A DNA stretch of 64,000 bases from Litorimonas sp. (GTDB lineage Bacteria > Pseudomonadota > Alphaproteobacteria > Caulobacterales > Maricaulaceae), in NCBI GenBank assembly GCA_029936425.1, contig JAPYSU010000009.1:1-64000 (forward strand), read 5' to 3'. Under the pieces are notes generated by a model, which saw only the letters and a list, made by a program, of their open reading frames with translations, was not told where the DNA came from and searched no databases. Position 1 is the first letter of the stretch. The number at the start of each line of letters is the position of its first letter. The position numbers were made by a program, and so were the translations under genes. Shown here piece by piece: positions 8,462 through 16,959 of the stretch.

Positions 8462-11428
8462 CTATTTGGCAAACGCCCCGTCAAGAATGGCTTGTTGTTC
8501 TTTTTTGTGTTTAGCGCTGATACCGGTCGCCGTCGAGGCCGCAGCGCCGCGCCCGATATATCGAGGGCGTGTGTTCTTAGCGCCGATCGCCAAAAGGCTT
8601 TCCTCAAGAAATTCATGAATGAAAGACCAGGCGCCCATATTTTTAGGCTCTTCCTGACACCAAACCATATCGGCATTTTTGAACCGTTTTAGTTCTTCCT
8701 GAACGGCGTCATCCGGATAGGGGAATAATTGTTCCACCCGTAGGAGATAAACATCATTGATATTCTGCTTTTCGCGTTCTTCGAACAAATCGAAATACAC
8801 TTTACCGGAGCAGATGATAACGCGTTTGATTTTAGAGTCAGAGACCAGTTTGATTTCTGTTGTCCCCGGACGGTATTCGGCATCATCCCAAAGCACGCGG
8901 TGGAATTCCGTATCCTTTGCCATTTCTTCCAATGTCGACACACAAAGCTTGTGGCGCAATAGGCTTTTCGGACTCATATTAATGAGCGGTTTGCGGAATT
9001 GACGTTTTACCTGACGCCGCAGGGCATGAAAGTAATTGGCCGGCGTTGAAATATTCGTCACCTGCATATTATCTTCGGCGCACATTTGAAGATAACGCTC
9101 CAAGCGCGCGGAACTGTGTTCCGGCCCCTGCCCTTCATATCCATGCGGCAAGAGCATGACGAGGCCCGACATGCGTAGCCATTTTTGCTCAGCCGAGGAA
9201 ATAAACTGATCCACCATAACCTGGGCGCCATTGGCAAAATCTCCGAACTGAGCCTCCCAAATCGTCAGCGCTTTGGGCGCCGCCGTTGAGAATCCATATT
9301 CAAAGCCAAGAACCGCTTCTTCGGACAGATGCGAGTTGAGCACCTGATAATATTCCTGATCATCGGACAAATTATTGAGCGGGGTATATTTATGCCCGTC
9401 CGATTGATCGATGAAATGCGACTGACGCTGTGAAAATGTTCCGCGTTCCGAGTCCTGACCGGACAAGCGAACCGGATGACCTTCGAGGATAAGCGTCCCG
9501 ATGGCAAGGTGTTCTGCAAGGCCCCAATCGATATTTTCGCCGGTTTCAATTTTTTCGGCGCGGGCTTTGATAATTCGTTTCAGCGTTTTATGAATATTGA
9601 CGCTATTCGGAATAGTCGTGATTTTCTTGCCGATGTCCTTGAGAGTCTCCAAAGGAACATCCGTATCGCCGCGGCGCTTTCCGTCTTTTTTAGTCGGAAG
9701 GCTCAGCCCCTGCCAGACGCCCTGCAGCCAATCGGGCTGTTTGGTTTCATAGGTTTTGGCTTTTTCAAATTCTTCATCCAGATAGCCGTAAAAATCCTCA
9801 ACCCGTTTTTCGTGATCTTCTTTGGTCAGGTCGCCTTGTTCGATTAGGCGCTCAGCATAAATCTCGCGTGTTGTCGAGCAATCCGCGATGGCTTTATACA
9901 TGAGGGGCTGGGTAAAGGAGGGATCATCACCTTCATTATGGCCGTAACGGCGGTAACAGGTAATATCCAGAACCACGTCCTTGCCGAATTTCTGGCGATA
10001 CTCCGTGGCGATACGGGCGGCGTAAACCACGGCTTCCGGGTCGTCACCGTTTACATGGAAAACCGGCGCTTCGACCATAAAGGCCACATCCGAACAATAT
10101 TGACCGGAGCGGTATTCCCCGGGAGTGGTCGTAAAGCCAATCTGATTGTTGACAATAACGTGGATCGTCCCGCCGGTACGGTATCCAGTGAGTTGAGACA
10201 TCTGGAAAGATTCCATGACGACCCCTTGGCCCGCAAATGCTGCGTCGCCGTGGAGTATAACTGCCATGACTTCTTCGGGTTTGTGGGAACGGTATGTGCC
10301 GGACGCCATTTGCTGCTTGGCGCGGGTTTTCCCGATAACCACCGGGGCCACCACTTCCAGATGAGACGGGTTCGGAGCGAGCGAGAGGTGAACGGAATTT
10401 CCATCGAATTCGCGGTCATCCGAAACGCCCAAATGATATTTCACATCCCCGGAGCCGAAGTCTTCGCCGCCGGCCGCAACGCCGCCCAGGAATTCATAAA
10501 AAATCGCGGAATAGGGTTTTTGCATGACGGACGCCATGACATTGAGACGTCCCCGATGCGGCATACCAAAATTAATGTCTTTGAGGCCAAGCTGACCGCC
10601 GCGTTTGATGATTTGCTCCAACGCGGGGAGAAGGCTTTCGGCGCCGTCCAGACCAAACCGTTTGGTGCCGGGGTAGCGTTTATGCAGGAGCTGTTCAAAG
10701 GCTTCGCCTTCAATCAGTTTTTGTAAAATCGCCAGACGGCCCTCTTTGGAAAAACTAATTTCTTTTTCAGGGCCCTCGAGGCGTTCTTGAATCCAGGCTT
10801 TTTCGTCCGGATTAGACACATGGGTAAATTGAACGCCGAGAGTTGAACAATAGGTACGTTTGACGACATCGATGATTTCGTTAACGGTCGCGTACTCCAG
10901 CCCCAAAACGCCGTCGATAAAGACCTCTCTGTCCCTATCTGATTCCTCAAACCCGTAAGTCGAAGGGTCGAGCTCGGGATGGTCGCCCGGCTCGGCAAGA
11001 CCCAAGGGGTCCAGATTGGCAATACAATGTCCGCGAACCCGATAGGCCCTTATCAGCATAAGCGCGCCGATGGAGTCTTTGGCCGCCTGCTGAACTTCAT
11101 CCTTGCTGAGATTTGGATTGGCGTGAGCTACCGCTTTTTCGGCGGCTTTGGGGTCCGCGCCCCAATCCCCGGTCAGAGCCGATGTCAGCTCGCCATTTTC
11201 CGCAACAGGCCAGTTCTTTTGTTTCCAGGCCGGGCCTTCCGCAACGTGCCGGGCGTTTTCGCTCTCCTCGCCCAAATCGGCGAAGTAAGCGCGCCAACTT
11301 GGATCGACGCTTTTCGGGTCGCGTGTATATTGGGCTTGTATCTGTTCCAGATAGGCGGCGTTTCCGCCGTCTAGGAAGAGGGTGTCCAGGAACTCCTGGT
11401 TTTGTTCGGAACGGCTCTTGTCCGCCAT
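8462..11428 (-). CDS. sucA: 2-oxoglutarate dehydrogenase E1 component
   Basis: The thiamine-diphosphate E1 subunit that decarboxylates 2-oxoglutarate and succinylates E2. It has 988 residues, the normal length. The N-terminal segment FLDGGNAAYLEQIQAQY is characteristic of this enzyme. Further markers are the active-site region INFGMPHRGRLNVMASVM, the ThDP motif starting HGDAAFAGQGVVMESFQMS, and VNNQIGFTT. The transketolase-like second half carries EYGFSTAAPKALTIWEAQFG and PHGYEGQGPEHSSARLERYL. It lies between sucD (69 bp upstream) and sucB (29 bp downstream). The long antisense frames over this gene are codon-bias shadows. Confidence 0.98.
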   Translation of the reverse strand: MADKSRSEQNQEFLDTLFLDGGNAAYLEQIQAQYTRDPKSVDPSWRAYFADLGEESENARHVAEGPAWKQKNWPVAENGELTSALTGDWGADPKAAEKAVAHANPNLSKDEVQQAAKDSIGALMLIRAYRVRGHCIANLDPLGLAEPGDHPELDPSTYGFEESDRDREVFIDGVLGLEYATVNEIIDVVKRTYCSTLGVQFTHVSNPDEKAWIQERLEGPEKEISFSKEGRLAILQKLIEGEAFEQLLHKRYPGTKRFGLDGAESLLPALEQIIKRGGQLGLKDINFGMPHRGRLNVMASVMQKPYSAIFYEFLGGVAAGGEDFGSGDVKYHLGVSDDREFDGNSVHLSLAPNPSHLEVVAPVVIGKTRAKQQMASGTYRSHKPEEVMAVILHGDAAFAGQGVVMESFQMSQLTGYRTGGTIHVIVNNQIGFTTTPGEYRSGQYCSDVAFMVEAPVFHVNGDDPEAVVYAARIATEYRQKFGKDVVLDITCYRRYGHNEGDDPSFTQPLMYKAIADCSTTREIYAERLIEQGDLTKEDHEKRVEDFYGYLDEEFEKAKTYETKQPDWLQGVWQGLSLPTKKDGKRRGDTDVPLETLKDIGKKITTIPNSVNIHKTLKRIIKARAEKIETGENIDWGLAEHLAIGTLILEGHPVRLSGQDSERGTFSQRQSHFIDQSDGHKYTPLNNLSDDQEYYQVLNSHLSEEAVLGFEYGFSTAAPKALTIWEAQFGDFANGAQVMVDQFISSAEQKWLRMSGLVMLLPHGYEGQGPEHSSARLERYLQMCAEDNMQVTNISTPANYFHALRRQVKRQFRKPLINMSPKSLLRHKLCVSTLEEMAKDTEFHRVLWDDAEYRPGTTEIKLVSDSKIKRVIICSGKVYFDLFEEREKQNINDVYLLRVEQLFPYPDDAVQEELKRFKNADMVWCQEEPKNMGAWSFIHEFLEESLLAIGAKNTRPRYIGRGAAASTATGISAKHKKEQQAILDGAFAK

Positions 11429-11497
11429 AGGTCGACCTCTGGGTCAGGTTAAAAGGCTCAAATGAGTTACGTCTGAGCCTTACATAAGTATCCGTAA

Positions 11498-12382
11498 CTA
11501 ACTGTTTAAGACGTCCATCATGGTTTCACCCAGTCTGGCCGGAGAGTCAGAGACGCGAATGCCAGCTTTTTCCATGGCCGCAATCTTGTCATCCGCGCCG
11601 CCTTTGCCGCCGGAGACAATCGCGCCGGCGTGACCCATGGTCCGTCCGGGAGGAGCGGTGCGGCCCGCAATGAAACCAACCATCGGCTTTTTGATGCCTT
11701 TTTTAGCCATATGCGCGATATATTCCGCGGCTTCTTCTTCGGCAGAGCCGCCGATTTCGCCGATCATGATGATTTGCTTGGTTTCGTCGTCATGCAGGAA
11801 CAGCTCCAGACAATCGATGAAGTTGGTCCCGTTGATCGGGTCGCCGCCGATACCGATCGCCGTCGTTTGGCCAAGGCCGACCTGAGTGGTCTGGAACACA
11901 GCTTCGTAAGTCAGCGTGCCGGAACGGGACACAACACCGCATGTGCCTTTTTTGAAGATCTTGCCGGGCATAATCCCGATTTTGCACTCATCCGGGGTAA
12001 GAACGCCGGGGCAGTTCGGGCCGATGAGGCGGGATTTGGAACCTTGAAGCGCGCGCTTGACCGGGATCATGTCAGAGACAGGAATGCCTTCGGTAATCGC
12101 AATAATAAGTTCCATCTCGGCGTCAATCGCCTCAAGGATAGAGTCCGCTGCGAAGGGCGGCGGTACGTAAATCACAGAAGCGGTCGCGCCGGTTGCGTGT
12201 TTGGCCTCGGCCACCGTGTCAAAGTTCGGCAGATCCAGATGGGTCGTGCCGCCTTTACCGGGAGTTACGCCGCCCACCATTTTCGTACCATAGGCAAGGG
12301 CCTGCTCCGTATGGAACGTGCCGGTCTTACCGGTCATGCCCTGCGTAATGACTTTGGTGTCTTTGTTAATTAATACTGACAT
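11498..12382 (-). CDS. sucD: Succinate-CoA ligase, alpha subunit
   Basis: The alpha subunit of succinyl-CoA synthetase, which makes ATP or GTP by substrate-level phosphorylation while converting succinyl-CoA to succinate. Its 294 residues are the usual length. It shows the CoA-binding region TGKTGTFHTEQALAYGTKMV, LIGPNCPGVL, the IGIGGDPINGT segment, and the phosphorylated active-site His in TMGHAGAIVSGGKGGADDK near residue 250. The start codon follows a small gene by 8 bp, and a short dyad overlaps the ribosome-binding region. It works with SucC encoded just upstream. Confidence 0.97.
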   Translation of the reverse strand: MSVLINKDTKVITQGMTGKTGTFHTEQALAYGTKMVGGVTPGKGGTTHLDLPNFDTVAEAKHATGATASVIYVPPPFAADSILEAIDAEMELIIAITEGIPVSDMIPVKRALQGSKSRLIGPNCPGVLTPDECKIGIMPGKIFKKGTCGVVSRSGTLTYEAVFQTTQVGLGQTTAIGIGGDPINGTNFIDCLELFLHDDETKQIIMIGEIGGSAEEEAAEYIAHMAKKGIKKPMVGFIAGRTAPPGRTMGHAGAIVSGGKGGADDKIAAMEKAGIRVSDSPARLGETMMDVLNS

Positions 12383-12385
12383 TTC

Positions 12386-12397
12386 GAGGTTTACCTC
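12386..12397 (-). promoter_or_regulatory. Small dyad over the sucD ribosome-binding region
   Basis: The minus strand reads GAGGTAAACCTC, a perfect 5-bp inverted repeat containing the stop TAA of the small upstream gene and the only GAGG ahead of sucD (11 nt from its ATG, slightly far). A ribosome terminating here would open it, consistent with translational coupling. It is short, so it may be chance. Confidence 0.35.
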
Positions 12398-12639
12398 TTT
12401 TCCAATAGATTTCTGATGGCTTTCATCTCTGAAAGCATGTTTTTATTCAATTCGAGCGTTTCGCGACAAATCCGCATAGCTTCTTCTTGCTCTCCCATCG
12501 CCCGCTTCTGCATTTCAATGGATGTATCCATTCCAGTATGGCTCTTACGAAGCAAAAACCTAAGCCCAAAGAACATCAGCACCAGGAAAAGGATTAATGG
12601 TAGGAATCTCAAAGCAACTTCTACGAGTTGATCTGACAT
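12391..12639 (-). CDS. Small membrane-anchored coiled-coil protein inside the suc operon
   Basis: An 82-residue protein I do not recognise. One transmembrane helix (about residues 9-30, LRFLPLILFLVLMFFGLRFLL) is followed by RKSHTGM and an acidic/basic heptad-rich tail with QKRAMGEQEEAM and LELNKNMLSEMKAIRNLLEKR, a likely parallel coiled coil on the cytoplasmic side. The start is set by AAGGGG inside the end of sucC; stop and start are two bases apart (TAGTCATG), and it ends 8 bp before sucD. Tight coupling on both sides says it is made with succinyl-CoA synthetase. Similar short proteins are often called YrdB/hypothetical. Function unknown. Confidence 0.8.
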   Translation of the reverse strand: MSDQLVEVALRFLPLILFLVLMFFGLRFLLRKSHTGMDTSIEMQKRAMGEQEEAMRICRETLELNKNMLSEMKAIRNLLEKR

Positions 12640-12641
12640 GA

Positions 12642-13835
12642 CTACCCCTTCACCGCAGCAACAATCTTCTGTGCCGCATCATCCAAATCATCGGCGGCGA
12701 TCACGTTCAGGCCGCTTTCATTGATAATTTTCTTACCGGCTTCGACATTTGTGCCTTCGAGGCGGACGACGAGCGGCACTTCAAGGCCTACTTCTTTGAC
12801 CGCGTCCACAGTCCCTTGGGCGATGACGTCGCATTTCATGATGCCGCCAAAGATATTGATGAGGATGCCTTCGACTTTATCGTCGGAGGTCAGGATTTTA
12901 AACGCGGCCACAATATTTTCTTTTGTCGCGCCGCCGCCGACGTCAAGGAAGTTGGCCGGCTCTGCGCCGTAAAGCTTGATGATGTCCATAGTGGACATGG
13001 CCAGACCCGCGCCATTGACCATACAGCCAATATTGCCGTCGAGAGCCACATAGGACAGATCAAATTTCTTGGCCTGCGTTTCTTTTTCATCCTCTTCGGT
13101 GATATCGCGAAGTTCCTGAATATCAGGGTGACGGAAGAGCGCGTTTTCATCAAAGCTGATTTTTGCGTCGAGGCAATGCAGGCGGCCATCTTCGGTGACG
13201 ATGAGCGGGTTGATCTCGAGCATGCTCATATCTTTGGCAAGAAAGCCTTCATAAAGCGTCTTGCCGAGCTTACCGGCTTGCTTTGCGAGATCGCCGGAGA
13301 GATCAAATGCTTTGGCCAAAGTCCGACCGTGATGCGGCATGAAGCCTGTCGCCGGGTCAATGTCGAAATTGACAACTTTTTCGGGCGTGTCATGCGCAAC
13401 CGCCTCAATGTCCATGCCGCCTTCGGTGGAGACGATGAAAGAGACGCGAGAGGTTTCGCGGTTGATGATGATGGAGAGGTAAAGCTCTGTTTCAATGTCG
13501 GAGCCGTCCTCGATGTAAAGACGGTTAACCTGCTTGCCCTCATCATCTGTCTGGGCCGTGACCAAATGCGCGCCGAGCATTTGCTTGGCATTTTCGACGA
13601 CGTCTTCCACAGAACGGGCCAAACGAACGCCGCCGGCCTCGCCCGCGCTTTCTTCGATAAACTTCCCCTTGCCGCGTCCGCCGGCGTGGATTTGGGATTT
13701 GACCACCCAGAGCGGGCCGCCAAGGGCCTCTGCTGCCTGTTGGGCTTCTTCCGGTTTGAAAATGGCAATACCTTTGGAAACTGGCGCGCCAATCTCCTTG
13801 AGGACAGCTTTGCCCTGATATTCGTGAATGTTCAT
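12642..13835 (-). CDS. sucC: Succinate-CoA ligase, beta subunit
   Basis: The beta subunit of succinyl-CoA synthetase, carrying the ATP-grasp nucleotide site. It has 397 residues and begins MNIHEYQGKAVLKEIGAPVS. It shows the ATP-grasp glycine loop VKSQIHAGGRGKGKF, the metal-site segment EINPLIVTEDGRLHCLDAKI, and the C-terminal NIFGGIMKCDVIAQGTVDA and VVRLEGTNVEAGKKI. It is the first gene of this stretch of the suc transcript; a promoter candidate lies 66-94 bp upstream. Unlike the usual alphaproteobacterial order it is not next to mdh, which lies about 5 kb away. Confidence 0.98.
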   Translation of the reverse strand: MNIHEYQGKAVLKEIGAPVSKGIAIFKPEEAQQAAEALGGPLWVVKSQIHAGGRGKGKFIEESAGEAGGVRLARSVEDVVENAKQMLGAHLVTAQTDDEGKQVNRLYIEDGSDIETELYLSIIINRETSRVSFIVSTEGGMDIEAVAHDTPEKVVNFDIDPATGFMPHHGRTLAKAFDLSGDLAKQAGKLGKTLYEGFLAKDMSMLEINPLIVTEDGRLHCLDAKISFDENALFRHPDIQELRDITEEDEKETQAKKFDLSYVALDGNIGCMVNGAGLAMSTMDIIKLYGAEPANFLDVGGGATKENIVAAFKILTSDDKVEGILINIFGGIMKCDVIAQGTVDAVKEVGLEVPLVVRLEGTNVEAGKKIINESGLNVIAADDLDDAAQKIVAAVKG

Positions 13836-13900
13836 GAAGTCGTGTCCGCTTTAGCTAGGGTTCCTGGACTTGGCCCCGTAAGAGGCCAAAAATCTCATAC

Positions 13901-13929
13901 CGTATAGTCAGTGCAAACGGCCCCCGCAA
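13901..13929 (-). promoter_or_regulatory. Candidate promoter for sucC
   Basis: On the minus strand TTGCGG and TATACG are separated by exactly 17 bp, facing sucC. Between it and the start codon is a TTGGCC/GGCCAA stem (13870-13889). The need for a promoter here follows from the mdh-sucC separation; the exact boxes are inference. Confidence 0.4.
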
Positions 13930-14007
13930 CCGTGGATTCTGCATAGCGGCGTTGAATTATTTTGCAGTGCAGGCGGAAATTGGTGCTCCAAAAGCGGTAA
14001 GTCGGCG

Positions 14008-15489
14008 TTAGGCCCCTTTCCAGGCGCCGTGAAAACCCAGAGGTAAAGCGTAAGGCAGTTCAAACACGGCGGTCGGGCCGTCGGATATCCGATCGGCGCG
14101 GAGCACGTTCAGACGGGTCACTTTATCTTTATAATCCAGACAAGTCCCGATGAGATAGCCATCATCTTCCGAGCTAGGATTTGCGGCGGAAATAAAGACG
14201 TGCTCCTCGACCAGGCAGTCTGGGCCGTAATCATAGAAGTCTATCTCGCTGGTACTCAGATCGTGCCTCAATATAGCGGTCTCGCCCGGGCGTCCGGCCA
14301 CTGAATTCCCAACTGTATAGAGATAGCGTGCAGCCTTCCCTCCAAAAGCTGGATTAAACTGCGGGAAGTCATGACTGGCGAGATTATCGGTAACGGCTGC
14401 GAGAGACGCTTTTCCGTCAGCCTTCAAGATGACTTCTGACAAAATAGTCGGGCCGTGCTCCGGCAGGTCACCGCGCATCAGAGCCTTGGCGCTATGAGAG
14501 ACAAATTCGTCCGCCTCCGTTTTGCAAAGCGTAAATCGGATATCGCCAGAGGTTTCCTGATAGGCATTGCCAAAATGAAACTGAAAGCCGGGCGGCAATT
14601 CGTAATCGCGGCGGTTGTCCAGATTATCCATATCCAGAACCACAACGCGCTGCGGGGCGTCCTTCTGATAATCGAACCGGCCCAAATAGGTCAGATCCTT
14701 TCGAACGGCGCGGAACGAATTGGCCACAAAGATGAGGTGCCGATCCGTGATGCAGAAGTCATGTATCATTCCGGGCGGCACATCTTTAATCAGCTTCGCC
14801 TCAAGCAAGTCTCCTTTTGGGTTCAGCTTGTAGATAATCAGAGCTTTCATATCCACGCTCTGACCGAAATTCCAGATATGGCCTTTTTGATCCACTTTCG
14901 GATGCGCCGAAAAGGGCATGCCATGTAACTTATCTGTCCATATTTTTGGCCCATAGGTTTCCAGAGTCTCTGAATCCAGACGATAGGCAGACCCGCCTTC
15001 CCAGAGGGCCCAGACCTCGTCCCCAACAGGAAGCACGCTCGTATTGGCGGCGTTAGCACTGTCCGGCCCGTTCAATGGATAGGGATCTGCAACACGTGTC
15101 CCAAACCCGCCGACAGTGAAACGACCCGCTTTTTCGTTTCGTTTGTAAAGCGCGGTCTCAACCGGACGGCCGATATGAGAGACTTGTCCCCCGCCGATCC
15201 GAAACGCCTGAACCATTCCGTCGCCGTCAAACCAGTGCGTCATCCGGACGCCGCCGCGTTCATGAATGGCCGGGCCATTGCGGTAAAACGTACCTGACAG
15301 ATCAGACGGCAATGTCCCGCTAACCAATTTCAGTGACTCTGTCTGCAATTGTCGGCGGGCAGGGTTCTGCCATCCGATATGCCAGTCCGGCATTTTGGGG
15401 GCTTGAGCAAAAGCAGATTTCGGCAAGGCGGCTGTCGCTGTCAACGCGCCAAAGGCCTGAAGTATATTGCGTCGATTCAACTGGGGCAT
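14008..15489 (-). CDS. Tat-exported carotenoid cleavage oxygenase
   Basis: A non-haem iron oxygenase of the RPE65/carotenoid and stilbene cleavage family, 493 residues from the start at 15489. That start is chosen because of a GGAGGA ribosome site 6 nt upstream and because it begins exactly at a twin-arginine signal (Arg6-Arg7, NRRNILQAFGALTATAA, ending SAFAQA). Motifs include FYRNGPAIHERGG, HWFDGDGMVQAF and GMPFSAHPKVD; the His residues of FSAHPK, MIHDFCITD, FQFHFGNAYQ and the C-terminal GFHGAWK are the four expected iron ligands. Export is unusual for enzymes feeding rhodopsins. It is 29 bp after the DUF2141 lipoprotein, in one operon. Confidence 0.9.
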   Translation of the reverse strand: MPQLNRRNILQAFGALTATAALPKSAFAQAPKMPDWHIGWQNPARRQLQTESLKLVSGTLPSDLSGTFYRNGPAIHERGGVRMTHWFDGDGMVQAFRIGGGQVSHIGRPVETALYKRNEKAGRFTVGGFGTRVADPYPLNGPDSANAANTSVLPVGDEVWALWEGGSAYRLDSETLETYGPKIWTDKLHGMPFSAHPKVDQKGHIWNFGQSVDMKALIIYKLNPKGDLLEAKLIKDVPPGMIHDFCITDRHLIFVANSFRAVRKDLTYLGRFDYQKDAPQRVVVLDMDNLDNRRDYELPPGFQFHFGNAYQETSGDIRFTLCKTEADEFVSHSAKALMRGDLPEHGPTILSEVILKADGKASLAAVTDNLASHDFPQFNPAFGGKAARYLYTVGNSVAGRPGETAILRHDLSTSEIDFYDYGPDCLVEEHVFISAANPSSEDDGYLIGTCLDYKDKVTRLNVLRADRISDGPTAVFELPYALPLGFHGAWKGA

Positions 15490-15518
15490 AGCGTCCTCCG
15501 GGGTTTGGGTCGGTTGGA

Positions 15519-16016
15519 TTAAAAGGTGATGTCTTGAACAGCGCCGTCTTCGGTGACATCGAACTTGGCTTTGGACCACGGGGCCGGACCCATCGTGCCT
15601 TTCGCGTTATTTGAAAAAGCATAAGGTTCTGTCGGAATGCCGAAAACATTCATGTTCATTTCGCCGTTGCCATCTATGTCGTGATACATCCGGATGGCAT
15701 AGGTTCCGACGGGCAGATTTTCGAATGTCAAAGTGACAGTGTCGCCTTTTACGGGTTTCATCGCGCCGCGAACGGGCTTGCCGCCGCCATAGCTTGCCTC
15801 ATCCGACAAGGCGGCCATCACCGCACCTTGCTGAACTTCAAAGCCGGATACATTCACTGTCAATAGACTGGAAGCCGCGCTCATATTAGAGGGCGCAGTC
15901 TCGGCGGAAGAGGCGGCGACGGGGTCGGCTTTTGCCTCCGTCGTCGAACACGCATTCAACGCCAAAGCGCCGACTGCCGCGCTGATGAGAAATGTGTTTT
16001 TGATGAGATATGTCAT
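15519..16016 (-). CDS. DUF2141 lipoprotein
   Basis: A 165-residue exported protein. The start at 16016 is favoured over the longer frame because AAAGGA lies 6 nt upstream and it begins at a signal peptide with lipobox-like ALNACS. The mature part matches DUF2141: LTVNVSGFEVQQGAVMAAL, LTFENLPVGTYAIRMYHDID, GNGEMNMNVFGIPTEPYAFS and a final FDVTEDGAVQDITF. The family is a small beta-sandwich of unknown role, often encoded near carotenoid or isoprenoid genes. It shares a transcript with the carotenoid oxygenase and is divergent from the LytTR regulator, which suggests joint control. Confidence 0.88.
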   Translation of the reverse strand: MTYLIKNTFLISAAVGALALNACSTTEAKADPVAASSAETAPSNMSAASSLLTVNVSGFEVQQGAVMAALSDEASYGGGKPVRGAMKPVKGDTVTLTFENLPVGTYAIRMYHDIDGNGEMNMNVFGIPTEPYAFSNNAKGTMGPAPWSKAKFDVTEDGAVQDITF

Positions 16017-16100
16017 GTTTAATCCTTTGAAATTTTGCGTCACGACCCGTTTGGGTATGAGCGAATACTGCACGGTAAGAGGGGGCAGGAAAGCTGAAAT

Positions 16101-16128
16101 TCGTGAAGCGGCAAGCCTGCGTCGTGAA
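16101..16128 (-). promoter_or_regulatory. Paired TTCACGA boxes, candidate LytTR operator
   Basis: TCGTGAA occurs at 16101-16107 and again at 16122-16128 (TTCACGA on the minus strand). The repeat interval is 21 bp, two helical turns, which is the geometry described for direct-repeat LytTR sites. It faces the DUF2141-carotenoid oxygenase operon and lies between it and the LytTR gene. Confidence 0.5.
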
Positions 16129-16141
16129 TAGACGCGGATTT

Positions 16142-16210
16142 CGTTCACGGTCCGTCAAATGCACGGTTTATGTCTTGAAAAGCCCCGATGAACCGTTCAC
16201 GATACGTCAA
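16142..16210 (+). promoter_or_regulatory. Two 17-bp direct repeats upstream of the LytTR gene
   Basis: CGTTCACGGTCCGTCAA (16142-16158) and CGTTCACGATACGTCAA (16194-16210) differ at two positions and are 52 bp apart, about five helical turns. Each contains the TTCACGR core also found twice on the other strand at 16101-16128. The second copy ends 30 bp before the LytTR start codon, fitting autoregulation. Confidence 0.6.
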
Positions 16211-16239
16211 TGACCGCCGATGTTTAAGGGATAGTCCAC

Positions 16240-16959
16240 GTGAAAGCCGTGCTGAAACACTTTATTCCAATGATCATAACCTCGGCAATTGCGGGTGTAA
16301 TCCTGTCCATTCTCGGCCCTTTCGGCACTATCCACATGCCTTTTACCGGGCGCTTTCTTTACTGGGTCGGACTGTGTGTCGCCGGAGGATTTGGCGCAGG
16401 AGCCGTCGAATTGATATCTCACAAATTCGGCCGGAATATAAAAATATGGCAAGAGGCCATAGGTCAATCCATAGGCGCAACGCTTTGCGTCGCGGCTCTC
16501 ATCTTTATTCTCTTCCCGCCCAATAATTGGCAGAACATTGTTCTTACCTTTTTCTATGTCTGGCTGATTTCCATCATTCTATGCTCGATCGGCCTTTTAC
16601 TCGGGAAGCAACGGTCGGAAAGCCGCCTCGAGACGCAGGCAACCCGGCCCCCGCTTCTCGACCGCCTCCCGCCGAAACTCCGCCACGCCGAAATTTACGC
16701 CATCAGCGCCGAAGATCATTATGTCCGGGTGCACAGCTCCGCCGGTGACGAAATGATTTTAATGCGGCTCTCTGATGCGGTGCGCGAAGCGGCGGCGCTT
16801 TCGGGGGTTCAAACACACCGATCCTGGTGGGTGGCCGAAAAAGGCGTTGAAAGCATCAACAAAACGGGCGGTAAAATCGACCTTGTCCTGAAAAACGGGC
16901 TCAGCGCTCCTGTCAGCCGATCCGGTCAAAAGCAGGTTCGCGACGCCGGCTGGATTTAA
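16240..16959 (+). CDS. Membrane-anchored LytTR DNA-binding regulator
   Basis: A 239-residue regulator. Four transmembrane helices occupy about residues 7-135 (for example HFIPMIITSAIAGVILSILG and WLISIILCSIGLLLG), then a LytTR domain at about 145-239 with AEIYAISAEDHYVRVHSS, ILMRLSDAVREA, THRSWWVAEKGVESI and LKNGLSAPVSRSGQKQV. It starts with GTG, with AAGGG upstream. No receiver domain is present, so input probably comes through the membrane domain. It is divergent from the DUF2141-carotenoid oxygenase operon, with repeated TTCACGR sites in between, and convergent with the GNAT gene; the two stop codons overlap by 4 bp. Confidence 0.9.
   Translation: MKAVLKHFIPMIITSAIAGVILSILGPFGTIHMPFTGRFLYWVGLCVAGGFGAGAVELISHKFGRNIKIWQEAIGQSIGATLCVAALIFILFPPNNWQNIVLTFFYVWLISIILCSIGLLLGKQRSESRLETQATRPPLLDRLPPKLRHAEIYAISAEDHYVRVHSSAGDEMILMRLSDAVREAAALSGVQTHRSWWVAEKGVESINKTGGKIDLVLKNGLSAPVSRSGQKQVRDAGWI

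Noticed and set aside
9938..10726. 262-codon frame antisense to sucA
   Set aside because: Codon-bias shadow of sucA; no ribosome site or motif.
12816..13907. Long 363-codon frame antisense to sucC
   Set aside because: Lies entirely opposite a well-conserved gene; the protein has no recognisable motif and its Phe/Asp/His-rich composition is the mirror of sucC codon bias.
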